Source: Symsagittifera roscoffensis (Eukaryota > Xenacoelomorpha > Acoela > Convolutidae). Taken from it: a DNA stretch of 64,000 nucleotides. Location: the NCBI RefSeq assembly GCF_963678635.1, contig NC_087071.1, positions 41,247,797 through 41,311,796 of the forward strand, written 5' to 3'. Every line of letters starts with the position of its first letter. Within the stretch, counting starts at the first letter, position 1. The notes beneath the pieces are model-generated. The model was not told the DNA's origin and searched no databases. It saw nothing but the letters and a program-made list of their open reading frames with translations. Positions 11,596 through 23,260 of this stretch are shown in pieces. Both the position numbers and the translations under genes were made by a program.

Positions 11596-13523
11596 ATAAT
11601 AATATACAGTTTGGATCAGGTTCAACCCATCCGGTGTTTACAGAGTTTTTGTTTCTTTGACTTATTTCTGTAGTGGAGGATGGATGATTGATCGTTCGTA
11701 TTTCGCGAGCCTCATTTCTATTCCATTCTTGGAGGATGAAGCTCCAGGAAACTGGAATCGTAGATTTCATCTTGTCTTTCAACGATGACTGAGATCTTCA
11801 ACAAAATCCATCTGATTTCTAAATGGTTTGTTATGATCGTTGGTTCTTGTTCGGATTGGAGAACTGTGTTTCGATCTTGTTTGGGAATGGCGTGAAGCTC
11901 GAGTCTGGAGGGAAATCTTTGTACTCGTATACTTGAACATCGAGATGGCCATTGGTCTTATTCAATGAAGTCCTTTGATGTCAAGTCGTACTTCATATCC
12001 TTTGAGTTGTGGTTGTGAGCGGCATATCGGTTGTGTTTAGCCATTCTGTGGATTGGATGTGATGGGGTCGTCTTAGTTCATTGATGCTCGTCTTCGTGAT
12101 TGTGTGTGATCTATATTACTGCATTATATAATTTACATAAATAGTTTTTAGTTAGTTCTTCTTTTAGTCCTGAATTTTCATTAGTTTTTATCGCAAAAAC
12201 GTTTAATTTAGTTCTGTTATTTTTAAAGAGTTACTCACAGTTGAGTACCTCTTATCAAAAAAGGGGAGTCTGTCACAAAGCGTGTGTTCTAGCACGGTGG
12301 GTTAGGCAGGATCTTAGGCTTGCTCAGGACTTCGTCTTCTTTTGGTGGGTTAGGCCAGGAGTGAGGGTATGATTTCATGCTGTTTTTTTATGGGGTCCTG
12401 TTTTGTGTTAACCTTTTGTGTTGTGATTGTTTCTGGTTTTTCCCTTTGTTGTTTTAGTTGTGTCCTTTTCTTAAAAATCAAATTGTTCGGTTTGAGTTTG
12501 TCTTTCAACTTTTTGGTGTTTTATTCTTTCTTTTTTCGACTTATCAAAATTCTTCAAAAGAACAAATTATCGGTTCTTTAGGCTGGTTTAATCCAGTTTG
12601 GGTATTAAGGGTTTTTTTTGAGTCATGCTGTTAGTTTGTGTTTCATGGTGTTTAGTAAGCTGCGTTGGTTAGTTGGGATTATATATAATTCATTTCCAAC
12701 GGGGTTATAAGAAAGTTTGAAACGTGTTATTATCAGTGAACGTTAAAACTTAAAATCGTTATTTTAATCAATTCGACATGTAGTATTCAGATTTACTACA
12801 TTGGGAAACGAATTTATAGATGAATTTACTGCTGTGGAGAAGAAGTTTTACTGCGTCATTTATTGTTGTTAGTTAAAAAAAGTTTATGAATTATAAAAGG
12901 GTTCGCTATTTGAAAAGTTTATAATGTATAAAAGAGTTTGCAATTTGTATTTCTTTTTTCTGTTTTCTTGTTTGTAGATGATGGTGATCTAAAGACTAAT
13001 GAAGAATTATGTAAAAAGAAATGTTTAGTCTGTTTTGAATTCATTAGTGTTAAATTATTTAGTTTATACTTAACTAATTTTCGGAGAAGACGCCATGAGG
13101 GAAGATATCGTGAATTGAATCTGATGTGGTTTGTAATTTTGCTTATAAGCAAAGGATGTTTTTAGTTTCGAGTAGTGCCCAAATCAATTGAAGTGCTTTT
13201 ATGGTGTTTTTGTTTCCGTGCCAACGGAAAACTCGTGATTGGTGTGTTGAATGAGGTTTAAAAGCTTGTGATTATATTTAGTATTGTGAATGAATTCTAA
13301 AATTGGGATTTCTATAGGTGGAATATATTCATGCGGGACATTGAGGGGTCGGGATTCTTCTACATTAAAGGTCTTGTTGAGTGGACAAAATCGATACAAT
13401 TGGGTTATTGGGTCGTAATTTCTGAGGATGCCTTGGAAGTTAGTGTTTTTAATACAGTATGTGAAATTTAAGAAAATGGTGAAGTGTAATTTGAATTAAT
13501 AAACTGAAGACGATGGTGGGGTT
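11582..13523 (-). pseudogene. Minus-strand coding-like relic, unknown (copy 2)
   Basis: Same as the relic at 5507-7448, carried in the second 6-kb copy. In this copy it continues without interruption into further minus-strand coding-like sequence to the right (13524 onward), so this copy probably keeps the original context. Confidence 0.35.
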
Positions 13524-15099
13524 GACGTGAGGGTGTGTGTAAATATTAAAGATGTTGAATGAATCTATAAAATTTGTAGGTATGCGTTTGTTCAGTTCGT
13601 AACATGATGTCTTGTGAACAGTGCAGATCTCGTTCTTCTCGAGTGAGGAAGTGAAAGGTTAGTTAAAAAGTTTAAAATTTATCGTGAAATGATTCATAAG
13701 CTTGGATGTCAATTAGTGCTTCGGAAATAATGTGGTCGTGTTTTTTATCTAGTGAGCTTAGTGTAAAGATGAAGGGTGTTTGGATGAAAATTTTTTCGGT
13801 TAGTTGTGGGTTAGCGAAATTATCTTCGTCGACAAATTGGTCTTGGTTAGGTCTGATGATGTTGTGATCATAATATTCAATAGAATAATCATAAGCTCGG
13901 GGTGCAGTGAAATTTTTTAGTAGCTTTTTATATCCTACGTGCGTAAATTGTCTAGGTGTTAGTGCTGTGGTTAGTTTAAAAAGGTCAAGTTTACTTTTTT
14001 CTATTTCGTGAGTGTGTTATTTAGTGGTATACATAGTGGATTTGAGAAATAATAAAACGATGTCCAGTGAAGTGTAGGGATTAGTAAATGCTCATCGACA
14101 TAGTGGGGTTGTTCAGTGTGAGGGTTGGAATGACTAATGGTATATTGGGGGAAGAGGGGTAGGGAAATTGGGAGAAAGGCTGGAGTATTAGTGTGGTCAG
14201 GGTGGTTTACATAATCGCGGGCTGTTCCGGGTTTGGAGGGGAACGGGTTGTTAGGAAAATTTCTTTTGAAAGTTTTATAAGCACGGTTAGTTGTGGATGA
14301 TGAGTGGGTTGATGTTGTGGATTGATCTAGTTAAGGGGTATAATCTGAAGAGGGTGTAGGAGTTGGTGGATTTGATGATGTTATGTTTGATGATAATTGG
14401 TGAATGGTTAGAGTGTGAGGATGTTGTATTTATGTTGAAGTGTTATTAGATTATTTAGTTCTTGTGAAATTGGTGTGTTTTCTGGGGAATTGTTGTTCGA
14501 ATGGTCATTGGTAAAGAGGGAGTATGTCGGGGTTGCTTTGGAAATATAAGAAATGGATAAGGGGGAATCATTTGTGGACTGTGAGTGAATAGGTCAAAAG
14601 GGGGTTGGAAAAATGTTGGTGGGCTGGGTTCGGAGTTTGCAAATTCGTCTGGGGTTTCGATGTCTGAGTTAATAAATTGGGAAATTGTATTAAAAACGGT
14701 GATGTCTGAATTAGTGTCAGAATCCATGCTGGATGATGTGTTAACATGGGGTGACTCAGGTGGCCTGAAAGCAAAAATGGGATGATGGGAATTGGGTTCT
14801 GGAGGTTGGCTGGATGGGAAATGGAACCGTGAAGGGATCCAACTTGTCAGCTTATCGTGGGCTAAAAAAATGAATGTTTTGAGATTGAAAATTTGCGGTA
14901 TGTGGTTGTTCGATTATTTGTTCAATTGTATTGTCATTTTGAGGTTGTTTTGATACAATGTGTTTAATTGGACTTTGTATTTGATTTGGTCTTGAATTTG
15001 CGATGTTTACTTGTGCTAAATTTCTGAAGTTCCGTGTTACTAGTGATAGTGGCTGGTTACGATTTAAACTTGGTATTTGTGGTGCTGTAGGTAATTGTG
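13524..15099 (-). pseudogene. Minus-strand coding-like relic, unknown
   Basis: The minus strand is C-rich and protein-like. It has an open frame of about 113 codons near 13672-14015 (with TPRQFTHVGYKKLLKNFTAP) and a Pro/Ser-rich 90-residue stretch at 14455-14727. No domain is recognised. It lies downstream of the env-like fragment on the same strand, so it probably belongs to the same decayed element. No intact gene is present. Confidence 0.35.
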
Positions 15100-16187
15100 T
15101 GATTCGTCATATGTGTTTGATGTAGTTGATTATTTTTTTTGTAATTTTTTACTTGTGCATCTAAAAGTATTTTGTTTATAAATGTGGAAAATATTCCAAA
15201 AAATCCTGCAAAAATTGACCTGTGTGTGGATTGCGCATTTGTTATAAATGCCTTTTAATAAAGATAAAATAAATCCAATAAAATTAAACCTTGCGTATAA
15301 TATAGTCAATTTTTCTAAAATATAATATGGCCATCCTAGAAGGGCTAAAACTTACTTCATTTTTGAAATGTACAAAACATAAACTTTTGATTGGTGATAG
15401 ATCTTGTGGTCGATATTTTTCGCCGTTCAGATGAATATAATCTGTTATGTCTTTAAAATAGATCTTGTGGTCGATATTTTTCGCCGTTTAGATGAATATA
15501 ATCTGTTATGTCTTTAAAATATCAAAAAAAATCTTGTGCGTAAATGTGCATAAATTTAAAATATCGATATTTGGGTTTCGGGCTAAAGCACTAATGCTTT
15601 CGGGTGAAAACTTTTTTGTGGTGGCATTAATGTTGGATATGGTGCAAGTAGATAACATAATCATCGGGATTTAATTGTACAACGTTGTGGCTATTTTCTG
15701 ATCCACATGATACTGATTTATCCCAAAAATATGTTCTTCTTGGGAGTGTATCAACAATTTATACTTTATTTTGGTAGAATATCGGGATTCTTTTGTAACA
15801 TCGTTTATCTTCAAAAACGTACAAAGATGATACTTTTTTGGTACAAGTGTTTTACCATAAGATGTTTCCTTCATAAACAATGATACTTGATCTATTTCCG
15901 GATAATAAATATCCTGCATATGGTATTTTAGAACTGCTAGTGCTAGTGACTGTAAAATTTGTGTTCTTTCAAGTTCACATAGTTGGTGTAGTGTTTCTAA
16001 TTCTGAAAGTGACCTTTCTTAAAAAATTCTGCTTATTGTGAAGTCTTATTTCAGATCTAAATGTATATCAGAGTGAAATGCGTCAAAATGTGTGCTATTC
16101 ATAAATGATATTTCTTGTAATCGTGTAATTTCTGTTTCTTGTGGTTTTAGTTTTCCACCGATTCGTCCTGTGCTTTTTTGAAAATAA
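15100..16187 (-). mobile_element. Envelope-like glycoprotein fragment of LTR/virus-like element
   Basis: On the minus strand, pieces recall the envelope-like glycoprotein of metazoan env-bearing retroelements: a leading tract LHQLCELERTQILQSLALA, then YAGYLLSGNRS, then a Cys-containing core with CTKKVSSL and VSCGSEN, and near 15200 a hydrophobic tract AGFFGIFSTFINKILL that could be a membrane anchor. The family match is from memory of such proteins, not a search. The fragment is broken several times and is cut by the assembly gap at its upstream end. Confidence 0.5.
15399..15520 (+). repeat. 61-bp direct repeat, two units
   Basis: Two adjacent 61-bp units starting AGATCTTGTGGTCGATATTT differ by one base. 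It is a recent local duplication inside the env-like relic. Confidence 0.9.
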
Positions 16188-16387
16188 NNNNNNNNNNNNN
16201 NNNNNNNNNNNNNNNNNNNNNNNNNNNNNNNNNNNNNNNNNNNNNNNNNNNNNNNNNNNNNNNNNNNNNNNNNNNNNNNNNNNNNNNNNNNNNNNNNNNN
16301 NNNNNNNNNNNNNNNNNNNNNNNNNNNNNNNNNNNNNNNNNNNNNNNNNNNNNNNNNNNNNNNNNNNNNNNNNNNNNNNNNNNNNNN
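16188..16387. other. Assembly gap (200 N)
   Basis: Exactly 200 unknown bases separate the env-like fragment from the Polinton A protease. The round length suggests a placeholder, so the true distance, and even the adjacency, is uncertain. The missing left end of Polinton A may lie here. Confidence 0.97.
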
Positions 16388-16439
16388 AAAAAAACTACAA
16401 ATTTACATAAAATTACTTATAAAATTCAAAACATGCACA

Positions 16440-16787
16440 TCATGTTTGTCTGGTAGAATTTGAAAAGAAGAAGTGCTGAATAAATTGCGTAAAATCCACA
16501 CAAATTATCAGTTTTTGTATCTTACGAAGAACCATTCGCCGATACTTTTTTGTTAGAAACGAATAAGCTGTTCTTTTCCGACCCAAAGAATCAGCAAAAT
16601 AATAAGTTTTATCCAATCGAGCCATCATGATCCAGTGCTCCCCTCTACCATTGCTTGGAGCTGAGTTAACCATTGCAAAAGAGTATTTTGTTAGTTGAGG
16701 TACTTTATCAGAGGGGTAAGATCCCATGTATTTGAACCTGAGCTCAGAAATTCTTTCAATAATTTGCAGAAGTGAAAAATTATCCAT
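16440..16787 (-). pseudogene. Polinton A: adenovirus-type cysteine protease fragment
   Basis: The residues around GEHWIMMARLDKTYYFADS match the His and Asp neighbourhood of the adenain/Ulp1-type cysteine protease that Polintons use to mature their virions. The conserved N-terminal part (LRFKYMGSYPSDKVPQL) is also visible. It lies next to the capsid gene, as expected, and beside the assembly gap. The part preserved here is shorter than the usual family length. It is a fossil. Confidence 0.8.
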
Positions 16788-17099
16788 TTTCGCAAATGTT
16801 AGCTGATTTACATCTAAAACAAAGAAATAGAAAGTTTGATATTGTAATTTAGGATGGGAAATCCTAAAGTTATTGACTTACTCGCGTTTAGGTACTGAAT
16901 CAACAAAGTCCTATACACAAAACTTGTGAACTGGACAAATATTGTTGAACACTGATTTAATGTCTAGGTTGAAGAAATGTCTTGGGTTTTCAATTAAACA
17001 GCATTAATTAGCTGCTTTTTCTGGAGATTTAGGTCTGAAGGAAAACAAATTATATAGTACAGAGACAATCACAATGAAAAGTCCCAAAAAGCTACAATA

Positions 17100-19382
17100 T
17101 TTTTATAGGAACGTGAAAATTCAAAAAAAGTAAACATTGTTAGCGACTGTTCCGAATTTGTCAATTTGAACATTTGATAGTCTTTCTCCTAAGTCTATCA
17201 CTTCCGTTACTTGCTCCAAGGGAAACTGGAAAAACATTTCTAATCTCAAGCTTTCTCCACTAAGTTCTGGATAATGCAACTGTTCAGCAGCATCCCGTAG
17301 TGAAGTCAAGTCAAAAACTAGAATATAGTGATTTTGAAAATCTTCCATAGGAAGAGCTGGGAAATCTTTGTAAACTGCATTGCTTTCATTGTTGTAACAT
17401 AAGGTCGACAACGAGAAGTTGTATCTAATGAAACAATTGCTCATCCACCCCGAATAATTCTAAGTTCGTTTAAATGAAATTGCTGATAGCTGAAAGGGTT
17501 TTCATAAAAAGAACCTGCAACAGCTGAATTTGTATTCATTACAACAGCTACTCTTCTTATTGGAGCGTTATTGAATAAATTTTCTTGTATGAATTGGTTT
17601 GTAAGAAGTCCTATACACAAAACTTGTGAACTGGACAAATATTGTTGAACACTGATTTAATGTCTAGGTTGAAGAAATGTCTTGGGTTTTCAATTAAACA
17701 GCATTAATTAGCTGCTTTTTCTGGAGATTAAGGTCTGAAGGAAAACAAATTATATAGTACAGAGACAATCACAATGAAAAGTCCCAAAAAGCTACAATAT
17801 TTTTATAGGAACCTGAAAATTCAAAAAAAGTAAACATTTTTAGCGACTGTTCCGAATTTGTCAATTTGAACATTTGATAGTCTTTCTCCTAAGTCTATCA
17901 CTTCCGTTACTTGCTCCAAGGGAAACTGGAAAAACATTTCTAATCTCAAGCTTTCTCCACTAAGTTCTGGATAATGCAACTGTTCAGCAGCATCCCGTAG
18001 TGAAGTCAAGTCAAAAACTAGAATATAGTGATTTTGAAAATCTTCCATAGGAAGAGCTGGGAAATCTTCGTAAACTGCAATGCTTTCATTGTTGTAACAT
18101 AAGTTCGACAACGAGAAGTTGTATCTAATGAAACAATTGCTCTTCCACCCCGAATAATTCTAAGTTCTCTTAAATGAAATTGCTGATAGCTGAAAGAGTT
18201 TTCATGAAAAGAACCTGCATCAGCTGAATTTGTATTCATTGCAACAGCTACTCTTCTTATTGGAGCGTTATTGAATAAATTTTCTTGTATGAATTGGTTT
18301 TGACGAGATGGAATGATAAAGGTTCTTGCTATAGTTTCCATGTAATTGTATTGAGCAGGTTCTCCTTCCAGATTCCCTGGCAAGTATTGATGATTAGGTT
18401 CAGCAAGTAAAATTCTTCTAGTAAACAACGAGCAATCAACAATTTTCATACTGACATTTGGATTATCAGATAACATGTAAAAAATTAGGTCTAGCTCGAA
18501 TAAATTTAATTCGAACTTTGGTATTTGGTAGCAACCGTTTTTCGCAAGTAAACAAATCAATGGCGAGCCTCCCTTAGAGTGAAAAAGTTATCCCTGTTCC
18601 CATGGAATTTGCTCTATCAGTGAATGGATACATATCAAAAGCATCAGGATTTTCTTCGAAACTGTATCCATGACAAGCAAGAATTCCTTTATTACTCACT
18701 GCTGACGAGTTGAATTCGTTCGACATCTGTGCCTTATGAGGATATAATCAATTGGCATTGTAAACCCTTGTATTGTTAAAATAAACTTCACAGTTGGAGA
18801 ATAGAGAATTTAAAACAGTTGTTTACATAAATTAAATAAGTTTGTGGTTACTCATCCGAATCTTCCTCCGATTTTGCTTTATGTTCTGCTTTTTCTTTTC
18901 TGAAAGCATCAAACAATCTTCCTTTGAATAGTTGAAGCTTCAAGCTAAAATGGGTATCACGCATATCCAAGTAGAGATTACGCATTGTATTTAAAACCAT
19001 TGTATTGTTAAAATAAATTTCACAGTTAGAGAATAGAGAATGTAAATGAATTGTTTACATAAGTTAAGTAAGTTTGTGGCTCCTCATCTGAATCTTCCTC
19101 CGATTTTGCTTTATATTCTGCTTTTTCTTCTCTGAAAGCATCAAACAATCTTCCTTTGAATAGTTGAAGCTTTAAGCTAAGATGGGTATCTCGCATATCC
19201 AAATAGAGATTACGATCCGTTTCAAATTCAAACTCAATACTGCTTTCATCCAGAGAAGTACTGGGGAATACTTCTTGTGTGTAAGATGGCATAATTGTTT
19301 CCAAAACTGGGACTTTATCAAAAATCTCCAATGAAGAATTTGTAAAAGCCCCGTACCGAAATTGGCTTTGGTTTACACTCAT
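17100..19382 (-). pseudogene. Polinton A: major capsid protein (double jelly-roll) relic
   Basis: The N-terminal part has the tract DRNLYLDMRDTHLSLKLQLF and then YVNN, typical of Polinton double jelly-roll major capsid proteins. Further sheet-rich tracts follow, including ILVFDLTSLRDAAEQLHYPE near the C-terminus. The coding region has been lengthened by at least two internal tandem duplications (one of several hundred bp, one of about 230 bp) and is broken several times. Its start overlaps the end of the upstream basic-protein gene by four bases. Confidence 0.85.
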
Positions 19383-19754
19383 TTTATATTGTCAAAAATG
19401 TCTTTGCGAGAGCGACTGTTTTTTAATCTACTTTTTCGAGAAATGGATCTGGTTCTAGCAGTTCTACGCTTAGATTTCTTTTTTCCACCTCCCAATTGTT
19501 TCCGAAGTGTTTTTGTTCCCACATCTTTTGAAATTGTTTTGAGTTTTGTACGTCCACTAACAACTTCCCTAATCTCTAGAGCAGCGATTTCAAACAAATC
19601 TGCTCCAATTCTTTTCGCAGCTGGGACTATATATTTTTTAATAAAGGGGATTGCAGTTCTCCCAAGAGTTTGTGCAAGAGCTCCAAAACCTCTTCCACGC
19701 TGTCTTGCATGTCCTCGAAAATAGGGAAATTAGCTGAATTTTGAGCAACCATTT
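19379..19754 (-). pseudogene. Polinton A: small basic virion-type protein
   Basis: A Gly-rich start (RGFGALAQTLGRTAIP) is followed by a helical middle (AAKRIGADLFEIAALEI) and a strongly basic tail (GGGKKKSKRRTARTRS). Proteins of this shape sit next to the capsid gene in many Polintons and are taken to be core or minor virion components; a link to adenovirus pVI/core proteins is only a suggestion. The gene ends at the ATGA overlap with the capsid start. Confidence 0.65.
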
Positions 19755-19881
19755 CGTATGAATATTTAAATGAAAAAAGATTATTCGAAATCTTGCAGAA
19801 CAAGAGAAAAACTCGAGTGATTCCTACGGAGACAAAAGAAATTTTTTCGCCTGTACTATCTCTTTTAATTTTATCTTGATA

Positions 19882-20601
19882 CTATGGAAAAAAATTGTTC
19901 AACAGCTTTTTAAACTGTAAATTTGTAAAGGATTGATAATTCATGTACTGTCCTGTAGAAATTATATCTCCACTCTTCACTTTGGAGATAAATGGAATAC
20001 AACGCATTAAGGGAGTTTTTGTGTTGCCAACTATGTTATATTCTATAAAATCACTGTATATCATTAGGGAATGTATTCTTATAATGTCGTAAAAATACTG
20101 AGGATAATGTAGACTTTTAACTTTCATTATAACCCCTGTTTGATTTTGTTTTAAATCACAACCAAAAATGTGGCTCAAATCAGCACTCTGATTTATAAAC
20201 ACTGGTTGACTCTCAGGTAAATGAACAGCAACTTTTTGTGTAATTTTATCTACTGATACATAGATTCCGTTATATTCAAAAACTTGAGCTCCTAGACATT
20301 CTCGAAACTTAAGGTTCATGGCTACAACTATATCAACAATACTTGGATACAATCCTGGCTCAATGATCATCGACACAATCTTTCTTTTCTCTTCAGAACT
20401 TTCTCTGCCATCTACGAATGTAGTATTTCCCTCTGTAACATTTTGGTACAAAGAAGGGTATGATTTTTCTGAAATAGCACCCTCCCATTCTCCTTTCAAA
20501 TGTACTTGTTCAGGTAGAAAATTTTAAAAAGAACTAAGACTATTATTCGGATAACAATTAAAAGAAGCGTTGGAAACCAACTCAATAGTGAAAGAATCCA
20601 T
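19882..20601 (-). pseudogene. Polinton A: penton-like minor capsid protein relic
   Basis: The region opens with DSFTIELVSNASFNCYPNN and continues with LKGEWE, ISYPSLYQNV and TFVDGR. This is the characteristic start of the Polinton penton-like (single jelly-roll) minor capsid protein. About 230 residues are covered, close to the usual length. It lies between integrase and the basic-protein gene. It is a fossil with about one or two breaks. Confidence 0.8.
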
Positions 20602-20639
20602 GACAACTGATCGGTAGAAACTTAGTTTAAAAAATGATT

Positions 20640-21700
20640 TACCTTTAATCAGAGCATTTTCTAAGCTCTTTTTCATAAAATTTTCCCAGAATTTCCTCTT
20701 TGTAGAGATTTTTGATGATGTATGTAGGGTGGACAATCCATTTTTGATGATGTATGTAGGCTTTTTTGTAGAGACTGCCGAAAATTCAAAAATTTCATCT
20801 GTAAATTGTGGTTTATATCCTTTTCGGAACGGAATATCATTCTTTGAAATTCTCACTCTGTCTCCAACTTTGAATTTTAGTTTCTTATACCTGGTTAGAG
20901 GTTTATTGTACAGAATTGAGAGGAAATCAGTATTCTTGACATCTCTAGGTGATTTCCTAATAGATCTATTGATGTGCCAATTCATTGTAGACACAAATTG
21001 CGGCAACTTGTGAATGAGTTTTTCACCATGATCTTCTATGTAACGGTAAATTATGTGTTTAAATAATTGAATAGCTCTCTCTGCAAATCCAGCTTTTGTT
21101 TCACTCATTGTCGAGTAAAATTCAAGGTTTTTTTCCTTGCAAAATTTAATGAAAGTTCCTCCGTCTTCTGTTCCTTTATCAACCCAAAGCTTTTCAGGAG
21201 TGTTTTTTCGAGAAATCATTTTTTTGAAAGCTTGTAAAATGTCTTTGGCAAACTTAGTTTTCATTGTTTGAACTCTGACAATTCGCGAAAAAACATCAAC
21301 AGCAACCAATAAATATTTGACTCCCTTGTTTTCACTCGCTAGTTTGTCCACAAATGCCAAGTCCACACGCTAGATTTCATTGATATATTTTGAAAATGCT
21401 TCAAGCCTTCGGAAATGTCTGATTGGTGGACCAAATTTTGTATATGATGTCCTGGTTTGTAAAAATTGTTCTATCTTCTTTTTTGACAACCCGCTTGCTT
21501 TACTCAAGTTTCGCACAGAACCGTACGCATCTCTACCCCTAGAATACAATCTGTTCAGACTTACCTTTTCAGATTTTGAAAGGGATCCAAGTTCTTCTGT
21601 CTTTCGCTTTGGCGTTCTTGTTGGCAATAAATTTAGGTGGAATTTGAGTTGCTTCCAAAATGGCAAAGTAAATATCGGGAAAGTCGGTATTTTTTCGCTT
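20640..21700 (-). pseudogene. Polinton A: RVE-family integrase relic
   Basis: The parts are: a helical DNA-binding N-terminal region (SLNRLYSRGRDAYGSVRNLS, LSKKKIEQFLQTR); a retroviral-type catalytic core with Asp in DLAFVD, Asp in LWVDKGTE and Glu in KAGFAERAI; and a C-terminal SH3-like part (FKVGDRVRISK). Together these identify the DDE integrase that inserts Polintons. A small direct duplication lies near its C-terminal end. It is broken once or twice. Confidence 0.92.
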
Positions 21701-21979
21701 TAGTGCACACACAAAGTCTACAATTGATTCTTTTGTGTCTCGACTATCTAATATGATATTTTCTGACTGACTTAGTCTAATTCTAGGAGAGTTCAAAACT
21801 AAATCAAAAAAGTGCTTATTGTTACTCGTTTTCAACTTTGCATTTACAGCACTGTAAATAGAATCAAAAATTTTTGGTACAATCTCCTCTTTTTCTTGCT
21901 TTTGTTCCAATTTTGTTTTTTTTGGAAGTGTACTTTGTGATTGATAAATTGAGTAAGGATTTAGAACAAACTGATCCAT
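21569..21979 (-). pseudogene. Polinton A: conserved protein upstream of integrase
   Basis: A 136-residue open region starts MDQFVLNPYSIYQSQS, has a Lys/Glu-rich middle, and ends by overlapping the integrase region. Polinton B has the same gene at 63205-63611. Proteins with this start occur beside the integrase in other Polintons; the function is not known to me. Confidence 0.6.
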
Positions 21980-22077
21980 ACTATGTCAATCGTTTAATGA
22001 CGAAAAGAGTGATAACAGATATTAATTGTAAGCCTTTTGGCGAGCTCAAAATAGTTCTCCTTTTATGCAGTGAAGTT

Positions 22078-22924
22078 CTACTTCGTGTGAGTTCTGATAT
22101 TTCTCTTCGATATTTTACTATGTCTATTTTTCGAAGATCTTTTAGCTTGCCTCGTAATAAGTTTACTGGACATTCGCTGAGGAATTGAATGAAACTTTTT
22201 GGACAATGGAGGATGAGTTGTTTTTGCAGTTTCTAGGAAACTGTTTGAAATATTGGGAGTATAGAGACGTATTGTATGCTCATCGTCCAAAAACTTAGTT
22301 TCTGTTCCTGCTGGTAGATAAAACTTTGATGGAACTGAACCACTGTTTGTGCAATATCTTAGCGAATCAACTGTTTTTGGAGTTAAATCAATGAGTAAAT
22401 GACCATAAGGATTTGGCGTTGCATCTTGATACCACTCTTTCAGTTGTGATCCTAGACCTAGTTGTTGACCTAATGTATTGATTTGTAAAACATCTCGCGG
22501 TGACTTGAATAAGACTATATGTGTATTTTGTAACTCAACATCTCTTCCCAATTTGCTTTGATGAAACAAGTTATGCTCAATATATATTGTATTCAGTCCC
22601 CTGTGTCTTCCAGCAGTAGCAACTTTTACAAACTGCTTAGAATTTGAAATTTCTTCACAAGAGTCATCAAATATTAACAGGTTTTTTGTTCCATTATTGG
22701 GAAGGTTTTCAATCAGTTCAAAGTCAACTCCTTGGATAAACTTAAGGTTTTTTCTTTGCATTTGTCCATAAAGAGGTTGATAATGTTGACAAAAAAAAAA
22801 TTTTGTCAAGTTTTGGTTGAAATGTACCAATTTTTAACCACTCAAAAAGAGGATGCGATTTTCCAGATCCACTCGGTCCAACTAGCGAAATAAAAACTCG
22901 TTCTTTGTTAGGAATTTTATTCAT
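22078..22924 (-). pseudogene. Polinton A: FtsK/HerA-type packaging ATPase relic
   Basis: Walker A (GPSGSGKS) lies near the start, Walker B (LLIFDDS) follows, then a conserved AGRHRGLNTIYI stretch and FKSPRD. This is the genome-packaging ATPase of Polintons and related viruses. A Lys/Arg/Ser-rich tail follows the conserved domain. It overlaps the upstream membrane-protein gene by eight bases. It is broken at least once; the Polinton B copy looks better kept. Confidence 0.92.
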
Positions 22925-23180
22925 AGCTTTGGAGAAGGTAAAATATAACCGTACTTTCTAAAATTGCTACCCAAACTGTTGTTTCTTCACATGTAGTGGA
23001 TAACATTATTCGAACGATTGCACATGCTAGTATTAAAACTATGACATAAAATTGGCACATAAACACTAGAAGAGATCTATTACACGTACGTCTAAAAAAC
23101 TTCCAAGGTTTTCGTTCATGATTCTCCTCATCAAAAACAAAATTTCCTAAATTTAATTGCTTATCACATTCATCTCCCAT
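22917..23180 (-). CDS. Polinton A: small two-helix membrane protein
   Basis: This 87-residue protein has a polar start (MGDECDKQLNLGNFVFDEEN), a first hydrophobic helix (VFMCQFYVIVLILACAIV) and a second (VAILESTVIFYLL), with a Thr/Glu-rich loop between. Small proteins of this type sit beside the ATPase in Polintons. They presumably act in a membrane, but their role is not established. It overlaps the ATPase start by eight bases, and a homologue is at 61994-62260. Confidence 0.65.
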   Translation of the reverse strand: MGDECDKQLNLGNFVFDEENHERKPWKFFRRTCNRSLLVFMCQFYVIVLILACAIVRIMLSTTCEETTVWVAILESTVIFYLLQSYE

Positions 23181-23260
23181 CTCAACTTTGAATTGAAAAA
23201 ATTGACAATGATTAACATTTAAATTTCAAAAACACGATGATACAATATTATTAAGGTAAT

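Larger units (their letters stand above)
7449..13523 (+). repeat. 6.08-kb tandem duplication, copy 2
   Basis: Near-identical second copy of 1372-7448. The offset is 6077 bp at the start and 6075 bp after the poly-T difference. Differences seen include single bases near 8290, 8644, 9213, 9790, 10900, 11996, 12079 and 12577. After 13523 the sequence (GACGTGAGGG) departs from copy 1. All features described for copy 1 recur here at +6077 or +6075. Confidence 0.95.

Noticed and set aside
1372-13523. The two 6-kb copies as long terminal repeats of one giant element
   Set aside because: They are directly adjacent with no internal region, and their edges fall inside a Gypsy relic and in ordinary sequence, not at TG...CA ends.
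16141-16456. Open frames spanning the N-run
   Set aside because: They consist almost wholly of unknown residues.
19362-19724. Plus-strand 120-residue protein over the capsid/basic-protein junction
   Set aside because: Antisense shadow of the Polinton basic-protein gene.
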